Assembly (NCBI RefSeq): GCF_019578655.1
Contig: NC_063264.1
Location: 10,891,213-10,955,212 of the forward strand
Length of the DNA: 64,000 bases
Direction of reading: 5' to 3'
Origin: Ricinus communis
Lineage: Eukaryota; Streptophyta; Magnoliopsida; Malpighiales; Euphorbiaceae
A model generated the notes under the pieces. The model was not told the origin of the DNA. It made no database searches and worked only from the letters and a program-made list of their open reading frames with translations. The position numbers and the translations under genes were made by a program. Shown here piece after piece: positions 1-10,850 of this stretch (its first letter is position 1; the number at the start of each line of letters is the position of its first letter).

Positions 1-1034
1 ACCCCGTAAGAGGGATATATTTATCAATACTAGAAAACAACCCCGTAAGTGGGGTATATCTTTCAAAATGAGAAAACAACCCTAAAAAAGTGGTATATTT
101 GTCAATAGGAGAAAATAACCACGTAAGAGCGGAATATTTGTCAATAGTAGAAAACAACCCCGTAAGAGGGGTATTTTTGTCAATACTAGAATACAACCCC
201 GTAAGAGGGGCACATTTGTCAATATTAGAGAACAACCCTGTAAGAAGGGTATATTGCTCAATATTAGAAAACAACCCCGTAAGAGGGGTATATTTGTCAA
301 CAATCGAACACAATCCTGTAAGAAGGTTATATGTTTCAAAATGAGAAAACAACCCCAAAAAAGTGGTATATTTGTCAATATGAGAAAACAACCCCGTAAG
401 AGGCGTATACTTTTCAATATCAGAAAACAATCCCGTAAAAGGGCTATATTTGTCAATATGAGAAAACAACCTCGTAACAGCGGTACATTGGTCAATATTA
501 GAGAACAACCCCGTAAGAGGTGTATGTTTATCAATGTTATAAGATAACCGCGTAAGAGGGGTATATCTTTCAACATGAGAAAACAACCTAAAAAAAGTGA
601 TATATTTGTCAATTTGAGAAAACAACCCCGTAAGAGGGGTATATTTGACAATATGAGAAAACAACCCCGTAAGAGCGGTATATTTGTCAATATTAAAAAC
701 AACCCCATAAGTGGGGTGTATCTTTCAACGTGAGCGAACAACCCCAAAAAATTGGTATATTTGTCAATATGAGAAAACAACCACGTAAGAGGAGTATATT
801 TGTCAATATTAGAACACAACTCCGTAAGAGGGGTATATCTTTCAACATGAGAAAACAACCCCAAAAAAGTGGTATACTGGTAAATATGAGAGAAAAACCC
901 CGTAAGAGGGGTGTATATGTCAATATTAGTAAAAAACCATGTAAGAGGGGTATATTTATCAATATTAGAACACAACCCCGTAAGAGGGGTATATCTTTCA
1001 AAATGAGAAAACAACCCCAAGAAAGTGGTATATT
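1..1034 (+). repeat. Left copy of a 1.03-kb direct duplication inside the minisatellite
   Basis: From base 1 the sequence matches the stretch beginning at 4402 almost base for base, including unit-specific oddities such as the AGAAAATAACCACGTAAGAGCGG segment and the AAAAACC run near 895. The offset drifts from 4401 to 4404 through single-base indels. Similarity drops to the background level of ordinary units after about 1034. This is a segmental duplication of some 26 units on top of the 39-bp periodicity. The left boundary is the window edge, so the true duplicated segment may be longer. Confidence 0.85.
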
Positions 1035-2859
1035 TGTCAATATGAGAAAACAACCCCGTAAAAGGAGTATAGTTATCAATATTGGAAAATAGCCCCGTAA
1101 GTGGGGTATATCTTTCAACATGAGAAAATAACCTAAAAAGTAGTATATTCTTAAATACGAGAAAACAACCACATAAGAGGGGTTTATTTGTCAATAATTT
1201 AAAACAACTCCGCAAGAGGGGTATATTTGTCAAGATTAGAAAACAACCCCGTAAGAGGGGTATATCTTTCAACATGAGAAAACAACCCCAAATAAGTGGT
1301 ATATTTATCAATTTGAGAAAACAACCCCGTAAAAGGGGTGTATTTGTCAATAATAGAAAACAATCCTTTCAGAGGGATATATCTTTCAACATGAGAGAAC
1401 AACCCCAAACAAGTGGTATATCTTTTAATATGAGAAAACAGCCCCGTAAGAGGGGTATATTTATCAATATTAGAAAACAACCACGTAAGAGGGGTATATC
1501 TTTCAACATGAGAAAACAACCCAAAAAAATTGGTATATTTGTCAATATGAGAAAACAACCCCGTAAGAGGGGTATATTTGTCAATATTAGAGAACAGCAC
1601 CGTAGGAGGGGTATATCTTTCAACATGAGAAATCAATCCAAAAAAGTGGTATATTTGTCAACATGCGAAAACAACCCCGAAAGACGAGTACATTTGTCAA
1701 TATTAGAAAACAGCCCCGTAAGAGGGATATATCTTTCAACGCAAGAAGACAACCCCCTAAAAGGGGTATATTTGTCAATATGAGAAAACAAACCCGTAAG
1801 TGGGGTATATCTTTCAACATGAGAAAACAACCTCGTAAGAGGGGTATATCCGTCAACATGACAAAACAACCCCAAAAAAATAGTATATTTGCCAATAGGA
1901 GAAAACAACCCCGTAAATGGGGTATATCTTTCAAAATGAGAAAACAACCCAAAAAAATTTGTATATTTGTCAATAGGAGAAAATAACCACGTAAGAGGGG
2001 AATATTTGTCAATATTAGAAAACAATCCCGTAAGAGGGGTATATTTGTTAATACAAGAAAACAACCCCGTAAGAGGGGTATATTTGTCAATATTAGAAAG
2101 CAGCTCTAAAAAAGTGGTATATTTGTCAATATGAGAAAACAACCCTGTAAGAGGCCTATATTTTTCAATATTAGAAAGCAACCCCGTAAGAGGACTATAT
2201 TTGTCAATATGAGAAAACAACCTCATAACAGCGATACATTCGTCAATATTAGAGAACAAACCCCGTAAGAGAGATATATCTTTCAACATGAGATACAATC
2301 ACAAAAAAGTGGTATATTTATGAATATGAGAAAACAACCCCATAAGAGGGGTATAGTTATCAATATTAGAAAACAACCACGTAAGAGGGGTATATTTATC
2401 ATTTTTAGAACACAACCCTGTAAGAGGGGTATATCTTTTAAAATGAGAAAACAAATCTAAAAAAGTGGTGTATTTGTCAATATTAGAAAACAACCTCGTA
2501 ATAGGTATATATCTTTAAACATTGGAAAACAATCCCAAAAAAGAGTTATATTTTTTAATATGAGAAAACAGCCCCGTAAGAGGGGTATATTTGTCAATAT
2601 TTGAAAACAGCCCCAAAGGAGGGGTATATCTTTCAACATGAGAAATCAATCCAAAAAGAGCTATATATTTGTCAACATGAGAAAACAACCCCGTAAGAGG
2701 GGTATATTTGTCAATATTAGAAAACAACCCCGTAAGAGGTACATATCTTTCAACCTGAGAAAACAATCCCAAAAAAGTCTTATATTTTTTAATATGAGAA
2801 AACAACCCCGTAAGAGGGCTATATTTCTCAATATTAGAAAACAACTCCGTAAGACGGAT

Positions 2860-4060
2860 ATATCTTTCAACATGAGAAAACAATCCCAGAAAACTGATAT
2901 ATTGTTTAATATGAGAAAACAACCCGGTGAGAGGGGTATATTTATCAATATTAGAAAACAACCCCGTAAGAGGGGTATATCTATCAACATGAGAAAACAA
3001 CCCCAAATAAGTGGTATATGTGTCAATTTGAAAAAACAACCCCGTAAAAGGGGTATATTTGTCAATATTAGAGAACAGCCCCGTAGGAGGGGTATATCTT
3101 TCAACATGAGAAGTCAATCCAAAAAAAGTGGTATATTTGTCAACATGAGAAGACAACCCCGTAAGAGGGGTATATCTTTCAACATGAGAAAACAACCCCG
3201 TAAAAGTGTATATCTTTAGACATGAGAAATTAATCCAAAAAAGTGGTATATTTGTCAACATGACAAAATAACCCCGTAAGAGTGGTATATTTGTCAATAT
3301 TAGAAAACAACCCCGTAAGATGTATATATCTTTCAACATGAGAAAACAATCTCAAAAAAGTGTTATATTTTTTAATATGAGAAAACAACCCCGTAACAGC
3401 GGTATATTTGTCAATATTAGAAAACAACTCCGTACGACGGATATATCTTTCAACACGAGAAAACAATCCCAGAAAACTGATATATTATTTAATATGAGAA
3501 AACAACCCGGTAAGATGGGTATATTTATCAATATTAGAAAACAACCCCGTAAGAGGGATATATCTTTCAACATGAGAAAACAACCCCAAATAAGTGGTAT
3601 ATTTGTCAATTTGAGAAAACAACCCCGTAAAAGGGGTATATTTGTCAATATTAGAAAACAGCCCCATAGGAGGGGCATATCTTATAACATGAGAAATCAA
3701 TCCAAAAAAAGTGGTATATTTGTCAACAAGAGAAGACAAGCCCGTAAGAGGGGTATATCTTTTAACATGTGAAAACAACCCCAAGTAAGTGGTATATTTG
3801 TCAATTTGAGAAAACAACCCCGTAAAAGGGTTATATTTGTCAATATTAGAAAACAGCCCCGTAGGAGGGGTATATCTTTCGACATCAGAAATCAATCCAA
3901 AAAAGTGGTATATTTGTCAACATGACAAAACAACCCCTTAAGAGGGGTATATTTGTCAATATTAGAAAACAATTTCCGTAAGAGGTATATATCTTTCAAC
4001 ATGAGAAAACAATCCTAGAAAAATGATATATTGTTTAATATGAGAAAACAACCTTGTAAG
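2860..4060 (+). repeat. Higher-order units of 14-15 monomers inside the minisatellite
   Basis: A marker variant (CAATCCCAGAAAACTGATAT, in one copy CAATCCTAGAAAAATGATAT) occurs at 2881, 3464 and 4010. The spacings are 583 and 546 bp, that is about 15 and exactly 14 units of 39 bp. Neighbouring units around the three markers are also shared, so this part of the array seems to have grown by copying blocks of 14-15 units and not single monomers. Confidence 0.7.
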
Positions 4061-4401
4061 AGGGGTATATTTATCAATATTAGAAAACAACCACGTAATA
4101 GGGGTATATCCTTCAACATGAGAGAACAACCCCAAAAAATTGGTATATTTGTCAATATGAGAAAACAACTCTGTAAGAGGGATATATTTCTCAATATTAT
4201 AAAACAATCCCCAAAGAGTGGTGAATTTTTCAACATGAGAAAACAACCTCAAAAAAGTGGTATATTTGTTAATATGAGAAAACAACCCCGTACGAGGGGT
4301 ATATCTGTCAATAATAGTAAACAACCACGTAAGAGGGGTATATGTTTCAACATGAGTAAGCAACCCCAAAAAAGTGGTATATTTGCCAATATGAGAAAAC
4401 A

Positions 4402-5436
4402 ACCCCGTAAGAGGGATATATTTATCAATACTAGAAAACAACCCCGTAAGTGGGGTATATCTTTCAAAATGAGAAAACAACCCTAAAAAAGTGGTATATT
4501 TGTCAATAGTAGAAAATAACCACGTAAGAGCGGAATATTTGTCAATAGTAGAAAACAACCCCGTAAGAGGGGTATTTTTGTCAATACTAGAAAACAACCC
4601 CGTAAGAGGGGCACATTTGTCAATATTAGAGAACAACCTTGTAAGAAGGGTATATTGCTCAATATTAGAAAACAACCCCGTAAGAGGGGTATATTTGTCA
4701 ACAATCGAACACAATCCTGTAAGAAGGTTATATCTTTCAAAATGAGAAAACAACCCCAAAAAAGTGGTATATTTGTCAATATGAAAAAAACAACCCTGTA
4801 AGAGGCGTATACTTTTCAATATCAGAAAACAACCCCGTAAAAGGGCTATATTTGTCAATATGAGAAAACAACCTCGTAACAGCGGTACATTGGTCAATAT
4901 TAGAGAACAACCCCGTAAGAGGTGTATGTTTGTCAATGTTAGAAAATAACCGCGTAAGAGGGGTATATCTTTCAACATGAGAAAACAACCTAAAAAAAGT
5001 GATATATTTGTCAATTTGAGAAAACAACCCCGTAAGAGGGGTATATTTGACAATATGAGAAAACAACCCCGTAAGAGCGGTATATTTGTCAATATTAGAA
5101 AACAACCCCATAAGTGGGGTGTATCTTTCAACGTGAGAGAACAACCCCAAAAAATTGGTATATTTGTCAATATGAGAAAACAACCACGTAAGAGGAGTAT
5201 ATTTGTCAATATTAGAACACAACTCCGTAAGAGGGATATATCTTTCAACATGAGAAAACAACCCCAAAAAAGTGGTATATTGGTCAATATGAGAGAAAAA
5301 CCCCGTAAGCGGGGTATATATGTCAATATTAGTAAAAAAACCATGTAAGAGGGGTATATTTATCAATATTAGAACACAACCCCGTAAGAGGGGTATATCT
5401 TTCAAAATGAGAAAACAACCCCAAAAAAGTGGTATA
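4402..5436 (+). repeat. Right copy of the 1.03-kb direct duplication inside the minisatellite
   Basis: This stretch pairs with 1-1034 in the same orientation. Differences are scattered substitutions and a few single-base indels, for example an extra A in the AAAAAAACC run near 5335. Distinctive variant units appear in the same order in both copies, which unit-by-unit convergence would not produce. The two starts are about 4.4 kb apart, roughly 113 units. Confidence 0.85.
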
Positions 5437-6025
5437 TTTGTCAGTAGGAGATAATAACCATGTAAGAGGGGAATATTTGTCAATATTAGAAAACAACCCC
5501 GTAAGAGGGGTATATTTGTCAATACAAGAAAATAACCCCGTAAGAGGGGTATATTTGTCAATATTAGAAAACAACCCCGTAAGAGGGGTATATTTGTCAA
5601 TATTAGAACACAGTCCCGTAAGAGTGTTACATCTTTCAAAATGAGAAAACAACCCTAAAAGAGTGGTATATTTGTCAATATGAGAAAACAACCCTTTAAG
5701 AGGCGTATATTTTTCAATATTAGAAAACAACCCCGTAAGAGGGCTATATTTGTCAATATGAGAAAACAACCTTGTAACAATGGTACATTTGTCAATATTA
5801 GAGAACAACCCCATAAGAGGGGTATGTTTGTCAATATTAGAAAACAGCCCCATATGAGGGATATATCTTTCAACATGAGATACAACCACAAAAAAGTGGT
5901 GTATTTGTAAATATGAGAAAACAACCCCATAAGAGTGGTATATTTGTCAATATTAGAAAACAACCCCGTAAGAAGGGTATATTTGTCATTTTTAGAACAC
6001 AATCCCGTAAGAGGGGTATATCTTG

Positions 6026-6218
6026 CGTTAGCCCCTTAGAAGGCTTGCTTGAATCGGATCTAGGTAGGACATGTGCCGAAGCTTCCCTTGTTGACGCCTA
6101 AGGCAGCCTTGAGAAGTGGAGAAGGAGGTCACATCCTTGGCCTTGGAAAGGAGGTAGCTCAATACTCAATTTTGTTATGAGAAACAAAATCAAATGAGGA
6201 CAAAAGAAGGTCAATTTG
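6026..6218. other. Low-copy sequence after the minisatellite; nothing recognised
   Basis: The 39-bp repeat stops and a more GC-balanced stretch follows. It has short stop-interrupted frames in all six readings and no recognisable protein or RNA motif. It may be the outer part of an otherwise unidentified repeat that continues into the next 300 bp. Confidence 0.4.
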
Positions 6219-6530
6219 ATGTCGGTAGAAGTATTGTCCACAACTCCACTTAATTAAGAATGAAAATGGGGACAACCCCACTAACTCAATTCGAAAAATG
6301 ATGAATATATTACCGTAGAAGAAGTGGACACGAATTCCACTTAATTTGTAGATGGAAAGTGGGGACAATCCCACTTTTATAATTCAAAAGAAGAAGTCCC
6401 AAAGATGATATCGGTAGGGAAGTGGTCACAATTCCACTAATTTGTTGATGAGGCACCAACCATATAACAATTCAAATTCGGGACCGAAATGATGGACATG
6501 AAGCCTGATCCCCACTTTCTCAATTCGGCA
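6219..6530 (+). repeat. Three to four degenerate tandem copies of a unit of roughly 90-100 bp
   Basis: Three blocks repeat the order GGTAGAAG or GGTAGGGAAG, then a GTCCACAACTCCACTTAATT-like stretch, then GGGGACAACCCCACT-like sequence, beginning near 6222, 6314 and 6409. A weaker fourth block with CCCCACTTTCTCAATTCGG ends near 6530. The copies differ by many substitutions and indels, so this is an old local duplication. It may be a subrepeat region of an LTR, because a possible retroelement coding tail lies just to the right. Confidence 0.6.
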
Positions 6531-6895
6531 AATTAAAGAACAACCACTTTGAAATGGAAAATGGGACAAAAATAATTAATAAAGATGGACTTAATTCCAA
6601 ACAAGAATGTAGATTAAAAGGGGTGATAGTGTTTAGTATTAGAATCGGCACAAATAAGAAATGTAGGGAGGCGGTGTCGAAGACAAGGGAGAAGTACAAA
6701 GCTCTCTTAAATCCCTTATTTTTAATAATCAACGTGCCCTAAAATAAAACCAATATCTCATATATATAGGAACCCTAAACCTAGATTTCTAATAAAGGAA
6801 AACAAGATAAATATATACAAACAAATAAAAAAAGAAAAATAAATAGCAATATAAACCCAAAGATGAAAGTTTAAGTTTTAGGAAGTCTCTTCATG
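6531..6895. other. AT-rich low-copy DNA; no gene seen
   Basis: Very AT-rich sequence with short A/T runs (for example 6810-6845) and no reading frame that resembles a known protein. If the minus-strand remnant at 6896-7066 is a retroelement C-terminus, this would be its 3' untranslated region and LTR, but I cannot place LTR ends. Confidence 0.3.
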
Positions 6896-7066
6896 CTAAG
6901 TAGATAATGATAAAATCTTGAAGGTGGGTGTGGAAATTGAGGACGCTCCATTCCTTACAAGGACCTTGGCGATAATGCTCGAAGTGGCTTGAGCAATAGC
7001 TTTGGCACGAGCCCTCATGATAGGTCCATTTGAGCGAACGCACATGTCTTCCTCTTGAGCCTTCAT
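6896..7066 (-). pseudogene. Possible C-terminal tail of a Ty3/gypsy polyprotein (remnant)
   Basis: On the minus strand a 56-codon frame runs from an ATG at 7064-7066 to a stop at 6896-6898. It contains NGPIMRARAKAIAQA. Plant gypsy polyproteins without a chromodomain often end in a G-P-[IM]-x-R-A-R-A-K-like stretch after the integrase, and the B elements in this window carry a similar motif (YDGPMARAHMKKFKDAL near 58700). The frame is short and nothing upstream of it is recognisable because SatA begins at about 7100. The assignment rests on this one motif, and a chance frame is possible. Confidence 0.3.
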
Positions 7067-7099
7067 CAATGTCAATGGTGGAATTGCATCATTCTAGCT

Positions 7100-7712
7100 T
7101 TTTCTTCTAGTAGAATGAGGGCTTTCTCACTATAAGAACTGCACGCAACCAAATAGTTGAGGCTAGTGAGCATATTATTTCAGTTTTCTACCTTATGGAA
7201 AAATCAAGTTATGGGTTCTTTCAAGAACCTTATGGATTTATCAACACTCGTGCTAGCGAATATAGACTTATCGCTCACATCCTTCATTTCTTTTGTGTTC
7301 TGTCTACCCTTGTATTTAAATCAATTCAATTTGATCCTTACGCTTAACCATATAGAAGAGAACAAAGAACTTGTGATTCTTTTCCTTATCGGATCAAAAA
7401 CCCTACCTATGTTCTCATTTTATTTATTTCTTTTATGTCTTTCTTTATAATCTTTGTCTAGTATGATGGTTTGGTTTTATTTAGTATGCATAAACACAAG
7501 TGTTGAATGAAAGTGTATGGAAGAGCCCAAATATTCCAATTCACAATTTTCAATGCGAAGAAAGAAAATTAGTTGATTGAGTATTGATATAATTATTTGA
7601 ATGATCATAGAGGAATTTGTTGGAGGAAATAGGGAACAGTGAGAATCAAAGCATGCCCAAATATTCCAGTTCAGAATTTCCACTATTGGGATCTCCATCA
7701 TTCATTGTGATC
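7100..7712 (+). repeat. SatA (about 1-kb satellite-like repeat), forward block
   Basis: SatA is recognised by ordered landmarks that recur across the window. In the orientation I call forward they are: TTCTTCTTATGGAATGAGGG; GCTAGTGAGCATATTAT; TCAAGAACTTTGCGGACTTA; a box near ATAGACTTATCGCTCACGTC; TTTAAATCAATTCGATTTGA; TCTAGTATGATGG; AGCATAAACACGAGTGTTGA; GAGTATTGATATCATTCTC; ATGACATAAGGATTGGC; CATATAATGAAGTAATTTG; and the palindromic box near the monomer end. This block starts at the first landmark and is cut off at about 7712, where the order reverses. Open frames in SatA, such as one at 7157-7450, are not conserved between copies, so I do not call them genes. Confidence 0.8.
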
Positions 7713-8225
7713 ATTTAGAGAATGACATCAATACTCGATCAACTAATTTTCTTTCTTTGCATTTGTTTGGCACTAATTAAGTGCTTATGATTGTAGCTTC
7801 GACGCATTTTCACTCAACATTCTCGTGTTTATGCTGACCAAATAAATTAAACCATTATACTAGATAGAGATTAGAAAGAGATGAATAAGAAAATGAATAG
7901 AAGGAGAACATAATAGGATCACGAATCCAATAAGGAAAGAAATCACATGTTCTTTATTCTCTTATATATGGCTAAGCATAAGGATCAAATCAAATTGATT
8001 TAAACACAAGAGTAGAGAAAGAACATAAATGAAAGAAAAGACGTGAGCGATATATCCAGGTTTGCTAGTGCGAGTCTTCATAAGTCTGCAAAATTATTAA
8101 GATAACCCATAACTTGATTTCTTGCAATGTAAAAGACTGAAATGATATGCTCACTAGCTTGAAATATTTGGATGCATACGGTTTTCATAGTGCGAAAGCC
8201 CTCATTTGATAAGAAGAAGAAAGTA
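7108..8225. repeat. Large inverted repeat formed by two SatA half-monomers
   Basis: A forward SatA segment (about 7108-7595) is followed by about 115 bp of spacer and then the same landmarks in reverse complement and reverse order (about 7710-8225). Both arms run from the box around GAGTATTGATATCATTCTC to the TTCTTCTTAT box. The arms are diverged but recognisable along roughly 500 bp. A transcript across it could fold into a long imperfect hairpin. Confidence 0.65.
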
Positions 8226-9530
8226 CAAGCAAAACATTAATAAATAAACAAGAACCAGAGAGTAGTTAACTGGTCAACGACTATTGTAGTGCTAAATTTT
8301 AACTCAACATTTGTGTTTATACTCAACACTTGTGTTTATGCTCTTCAAATAAAACCAAACCATCATACTAGACAGAGATTACAAAGAGAGGCACAAAAGA
8401 AACAAATGAAATGAGAACATAAGTACGATTTCATATTCGATATGGAAAGAAATCATAAGTTTTTTGTTCTCTTTCATACGGCTAAGTGTAAGATCAAATC
8501 AAATTGATTTAAACATAAGGGTAGACAAAGAACAGAAAAGAAAGGAAGGACGTGAGCGATAGTCTATGTTCGCTAGAGCAAGTCTAGATAAGTCTGCAAA
8601 GTTGTTGAAAGAACCCATAACTTCATTTCTCGCAAGGTAGAATATTGAAGTCATATGCTCACTAGCCTCAGTGCAGTTTCTATACTGGGAAAGTCCTCAT
8701 TTCATAAGAAGAGAAAATGAGAAGCTAAATATGAGTAAATAAATAAAGAAAGAATAATGAATAAACTAAAGTAAAATCATGAACCCAGGAGGAGTTGATT
8801 GGTTAACAATGCTCATCGTCCTAAATTTTATCAAGTGAATTAACAAAAATAAGGGGAAATTCGCATGGTCCTATCTAATAATAGTCTGATCCAAATTACT
8901 TCATTATATATGTCCCAAACATCAAAACACTAGCATTCCCACTTGTATTATGCTTGGATTAATTGAAACAATATGATTTCTCCCTTACGTGCATAAATTT
9001 ACCTATCGTCCTGTTTGAACATCAAGTCGTACTACGATGCCACTAATGAACCTTGTCAATTATGTTTCCATGACTCCTTAATGAAAATAAGGGAAATTTC
9101 ACACAGGAGTACCTAATAGTACTCCAACCCAATATGCTTCATTATTATCCCTCCCCAGCATTAAAGCGCTCGCATTAGCACCGTTATTGATCGAAAGCAA
9201 TATGATTTCTCCCTAACACATATGTGGATTCGCAACTCGTGCTACTTGATCATCAAGGCACGCTCCAGCGCCACCAGTCAAGCTTATCAATTGCGTTCCC
9301 ATGATTTCTTAATGAAAATAAGGATAAATTTGAGTAGGCATATATCAAAACATGCTCATTCCCACTTGGATTAGTAGAAAACAACATGATTTCTCTCTTA
9401 TATTAGTGGATTTTCATCTCGTCTTACTTGATCATCAAACTAAGCACTAATGCTACCAGTCAAGCTTGTTAATTGTATTCCCATAATTCCTTACACTAGT
9501 CCTTCTGTCATTAAGAATCCTCATGCCTTA
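7713..9530 (-). repeat. SatA, reverse block with 225-bp submodule amplification
   Basis: SatA landmarks appear in reverse complement: ATCAATACTCGATCAAC, CTCAACATTTGTGTTTATG, CATCATACTAGACAGAGATT, AAATCAAATTGATTTAAAC, then ACTTCATTATATG and CTTGATCATCAAG. From about 8830 the segment that starts at TTAATGAAAATAAGG and includes ACTTCATTATATG, GATTTCTCCCTTA and TCAAGCTTGTCAATT is repeated about three times with a spacing near 230 bp, so the monomer is extended. The block ends at about 9530, where orientation flips again. Confidence 0.75.
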
Positions 9531-10850
9531 AGGAATTATTCTGATTCAAGATTTGCACCATTAGGTCTCCATTATTCTTTGTTCTTCTATACACAAATAC
9601 TCCTAATGACACAATGATTGGCATAAAGAATTATGGGAACACAATTAACAAGCTTGACTGGTGGCATTGGGGCTAATTTGATGATAAAGTAGGATGAGAG
9701 TTAAATCCACTCGCGTAACGGAGAAACCATGTTGCTTTTGATTCATCTAAGCCGGAATTAGCGCGTTCTGATGTTTGGCAGGCATATAATGAAGTAAATT
9801 AGGCTGGAGTATTATTAGGTATGTTGAAGTGAATTTTCCCTTGTTTTCATTGAGGATTCATTTGAGTGTAATTAATAAGCTTGACCGGTGGCATTGGGGT
9901 ATAACTTGATGATCAAGCAGCATAAGACGGAAACCCACACCCATAAGGGAGAAATTATGTTGCTTTCGATTAATATAAGTGGGAATGTGTGTGTTTTAAT
10001 GTCCGAGAGTCATATAATGAAGTAAATTAGACCGGAGTTTTAATAGATAGGCCCACGTGAATTATCCTTATTTTCATTAAGCTAGCTCATAAAATTTGGG
10101 ACTATGAGAATTGTTGGCCAGTCAACTCCTCTCTGGTTCTTGATTTGACTTTAGTTTATTCATCTTTATTTTTTTACTTATTCATATTTAGCTTCTAGTT
10201 TCTTCTTCTTATGGTGTGAGGGCTTCCGAACAATGAAAACTGCATGCAACCTAATATTTATGCCTAGTGAGCATATTATTCAGTTTGCTCCCTTACGGGA
10301 GATCAAGTGATTGGTTCTGTCAAGAACTTTGCGGACTTATAAAGACTCGCACTAGCGAATCTAGACTTATCACTCACGTCCTCTCAAGAACTTTCAAGAA
10401 CTTTGTGTTCTTTGTCTATCGTTGTGTTTAAATGAATTTGATTTGATCCTTGCGCTTAGCCATGGAAGAGAATAAAGAACTTATGATTTCTATCCTTATC
10501 AGATAAGAAATCCTACCTAGGTTCTCATATCTTTGTTTCTTTTGTTCGTCTCTTTCTAATCTATGTCTACTAATGATGGTTCTTATTGAGTTAAAGTTCA
10601 TGGAAGAGGCAATCATAGGGATCAATCCAATGCTTAGACAAATGTAAAGAAAAAGAATTAGTTGATAGAGTATTGATATCATTCTCCGAATGATCGGGGA
10701 CAATTCTTTTAGAGGAAAGAGGGAATGCTAAGAATCGAGGCACGCCCAAATATTCCCATCCAGGATTTGCACTCTGGGAATCTCCATCATTCCTTATTCC
10801 TCCAAGAATGAGGACTCTTAATGATACAAGGTTTGGCATAAGTGTTATGA
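9531..10850 (+). repeat. SatA, forward block with two copies of the 225-bp submodule
   Basis: The block begins within the GGATTTGCACCATTAGG landmark. It then has two submodules (markers AATTAACAAGCTTGACTGG near 9639 and AATTAATAAGCTTGACCGG near 9869, about 229 bp apart) and one almost complete forward monomer from the GCTTCTAGTTTCTTCTTCTT box at about 10192 to the GATACAAGGTTTGGC box at about 10830. It ends abruptly at about 10850, where the next base run is SatA in reverse. Confidence 0.75.

Larger units (their letters stand above)
1..6025. repeat. 39-bp minisatellite array (about 150 units), continuing past the left edge
   Basis: The whole stretch is head-to-tail copies of a unit of about 39 bp. 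A typical unit contains ACCCCGTAAGAGGGGT followed by ATATTTGTCAATATTAGAAA. A second unit type has CCCCAAAAAAGTGG in place of CCCCGTAAGAGGGG and usually follows the variant TATCTTTCAACATGAG. Because 39 is 13 codons and the consensus lacks stops in two frames on each strand, long open frames appear on both strands (the longest is 460 codons, minus strand 3962-5344). They are interrupted only where a unit gains or loses bases or picks up a stop. I see no start context, codon bias or non-repetitive flanking domain, so I treat the array as non-coding. It ends abruptly at about 6025 in low-copy sequence. I do not recognise the family. Confidence 0.95.

Noticed and set aside
82..1350. Leucine-rich-repeat resemblance of the LILTNIPLLRGCF repeat
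   Set aside because: The 13-residue period and composition come from the DNA repeat. LRR units are 22-25 residues with a defined LxxLxLxxN pattern that is absent.
3962..5344. 460-codon minus-strand open frame, and a 422-codon one at 82-1350, as repeat-protein genes
   Set aside because: Both lie wholly in the 39-bp array and switch between two peptide repeats where units have indels. Other frames are equally open, so openness follows from the repeat length and not from selection.
1..6025. CRISPR-like array
   Set aside because: Units abut without unique spacers, the context is a plant genome and no associated genes exist.
7157..7450. Small protein gene of 97 codons, and similar frames of 60-113 codons in SatA (for example 36419-36760)
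   Set aside because: They are not open at the same place in other SatA copies, differ in frame and have no known motif.
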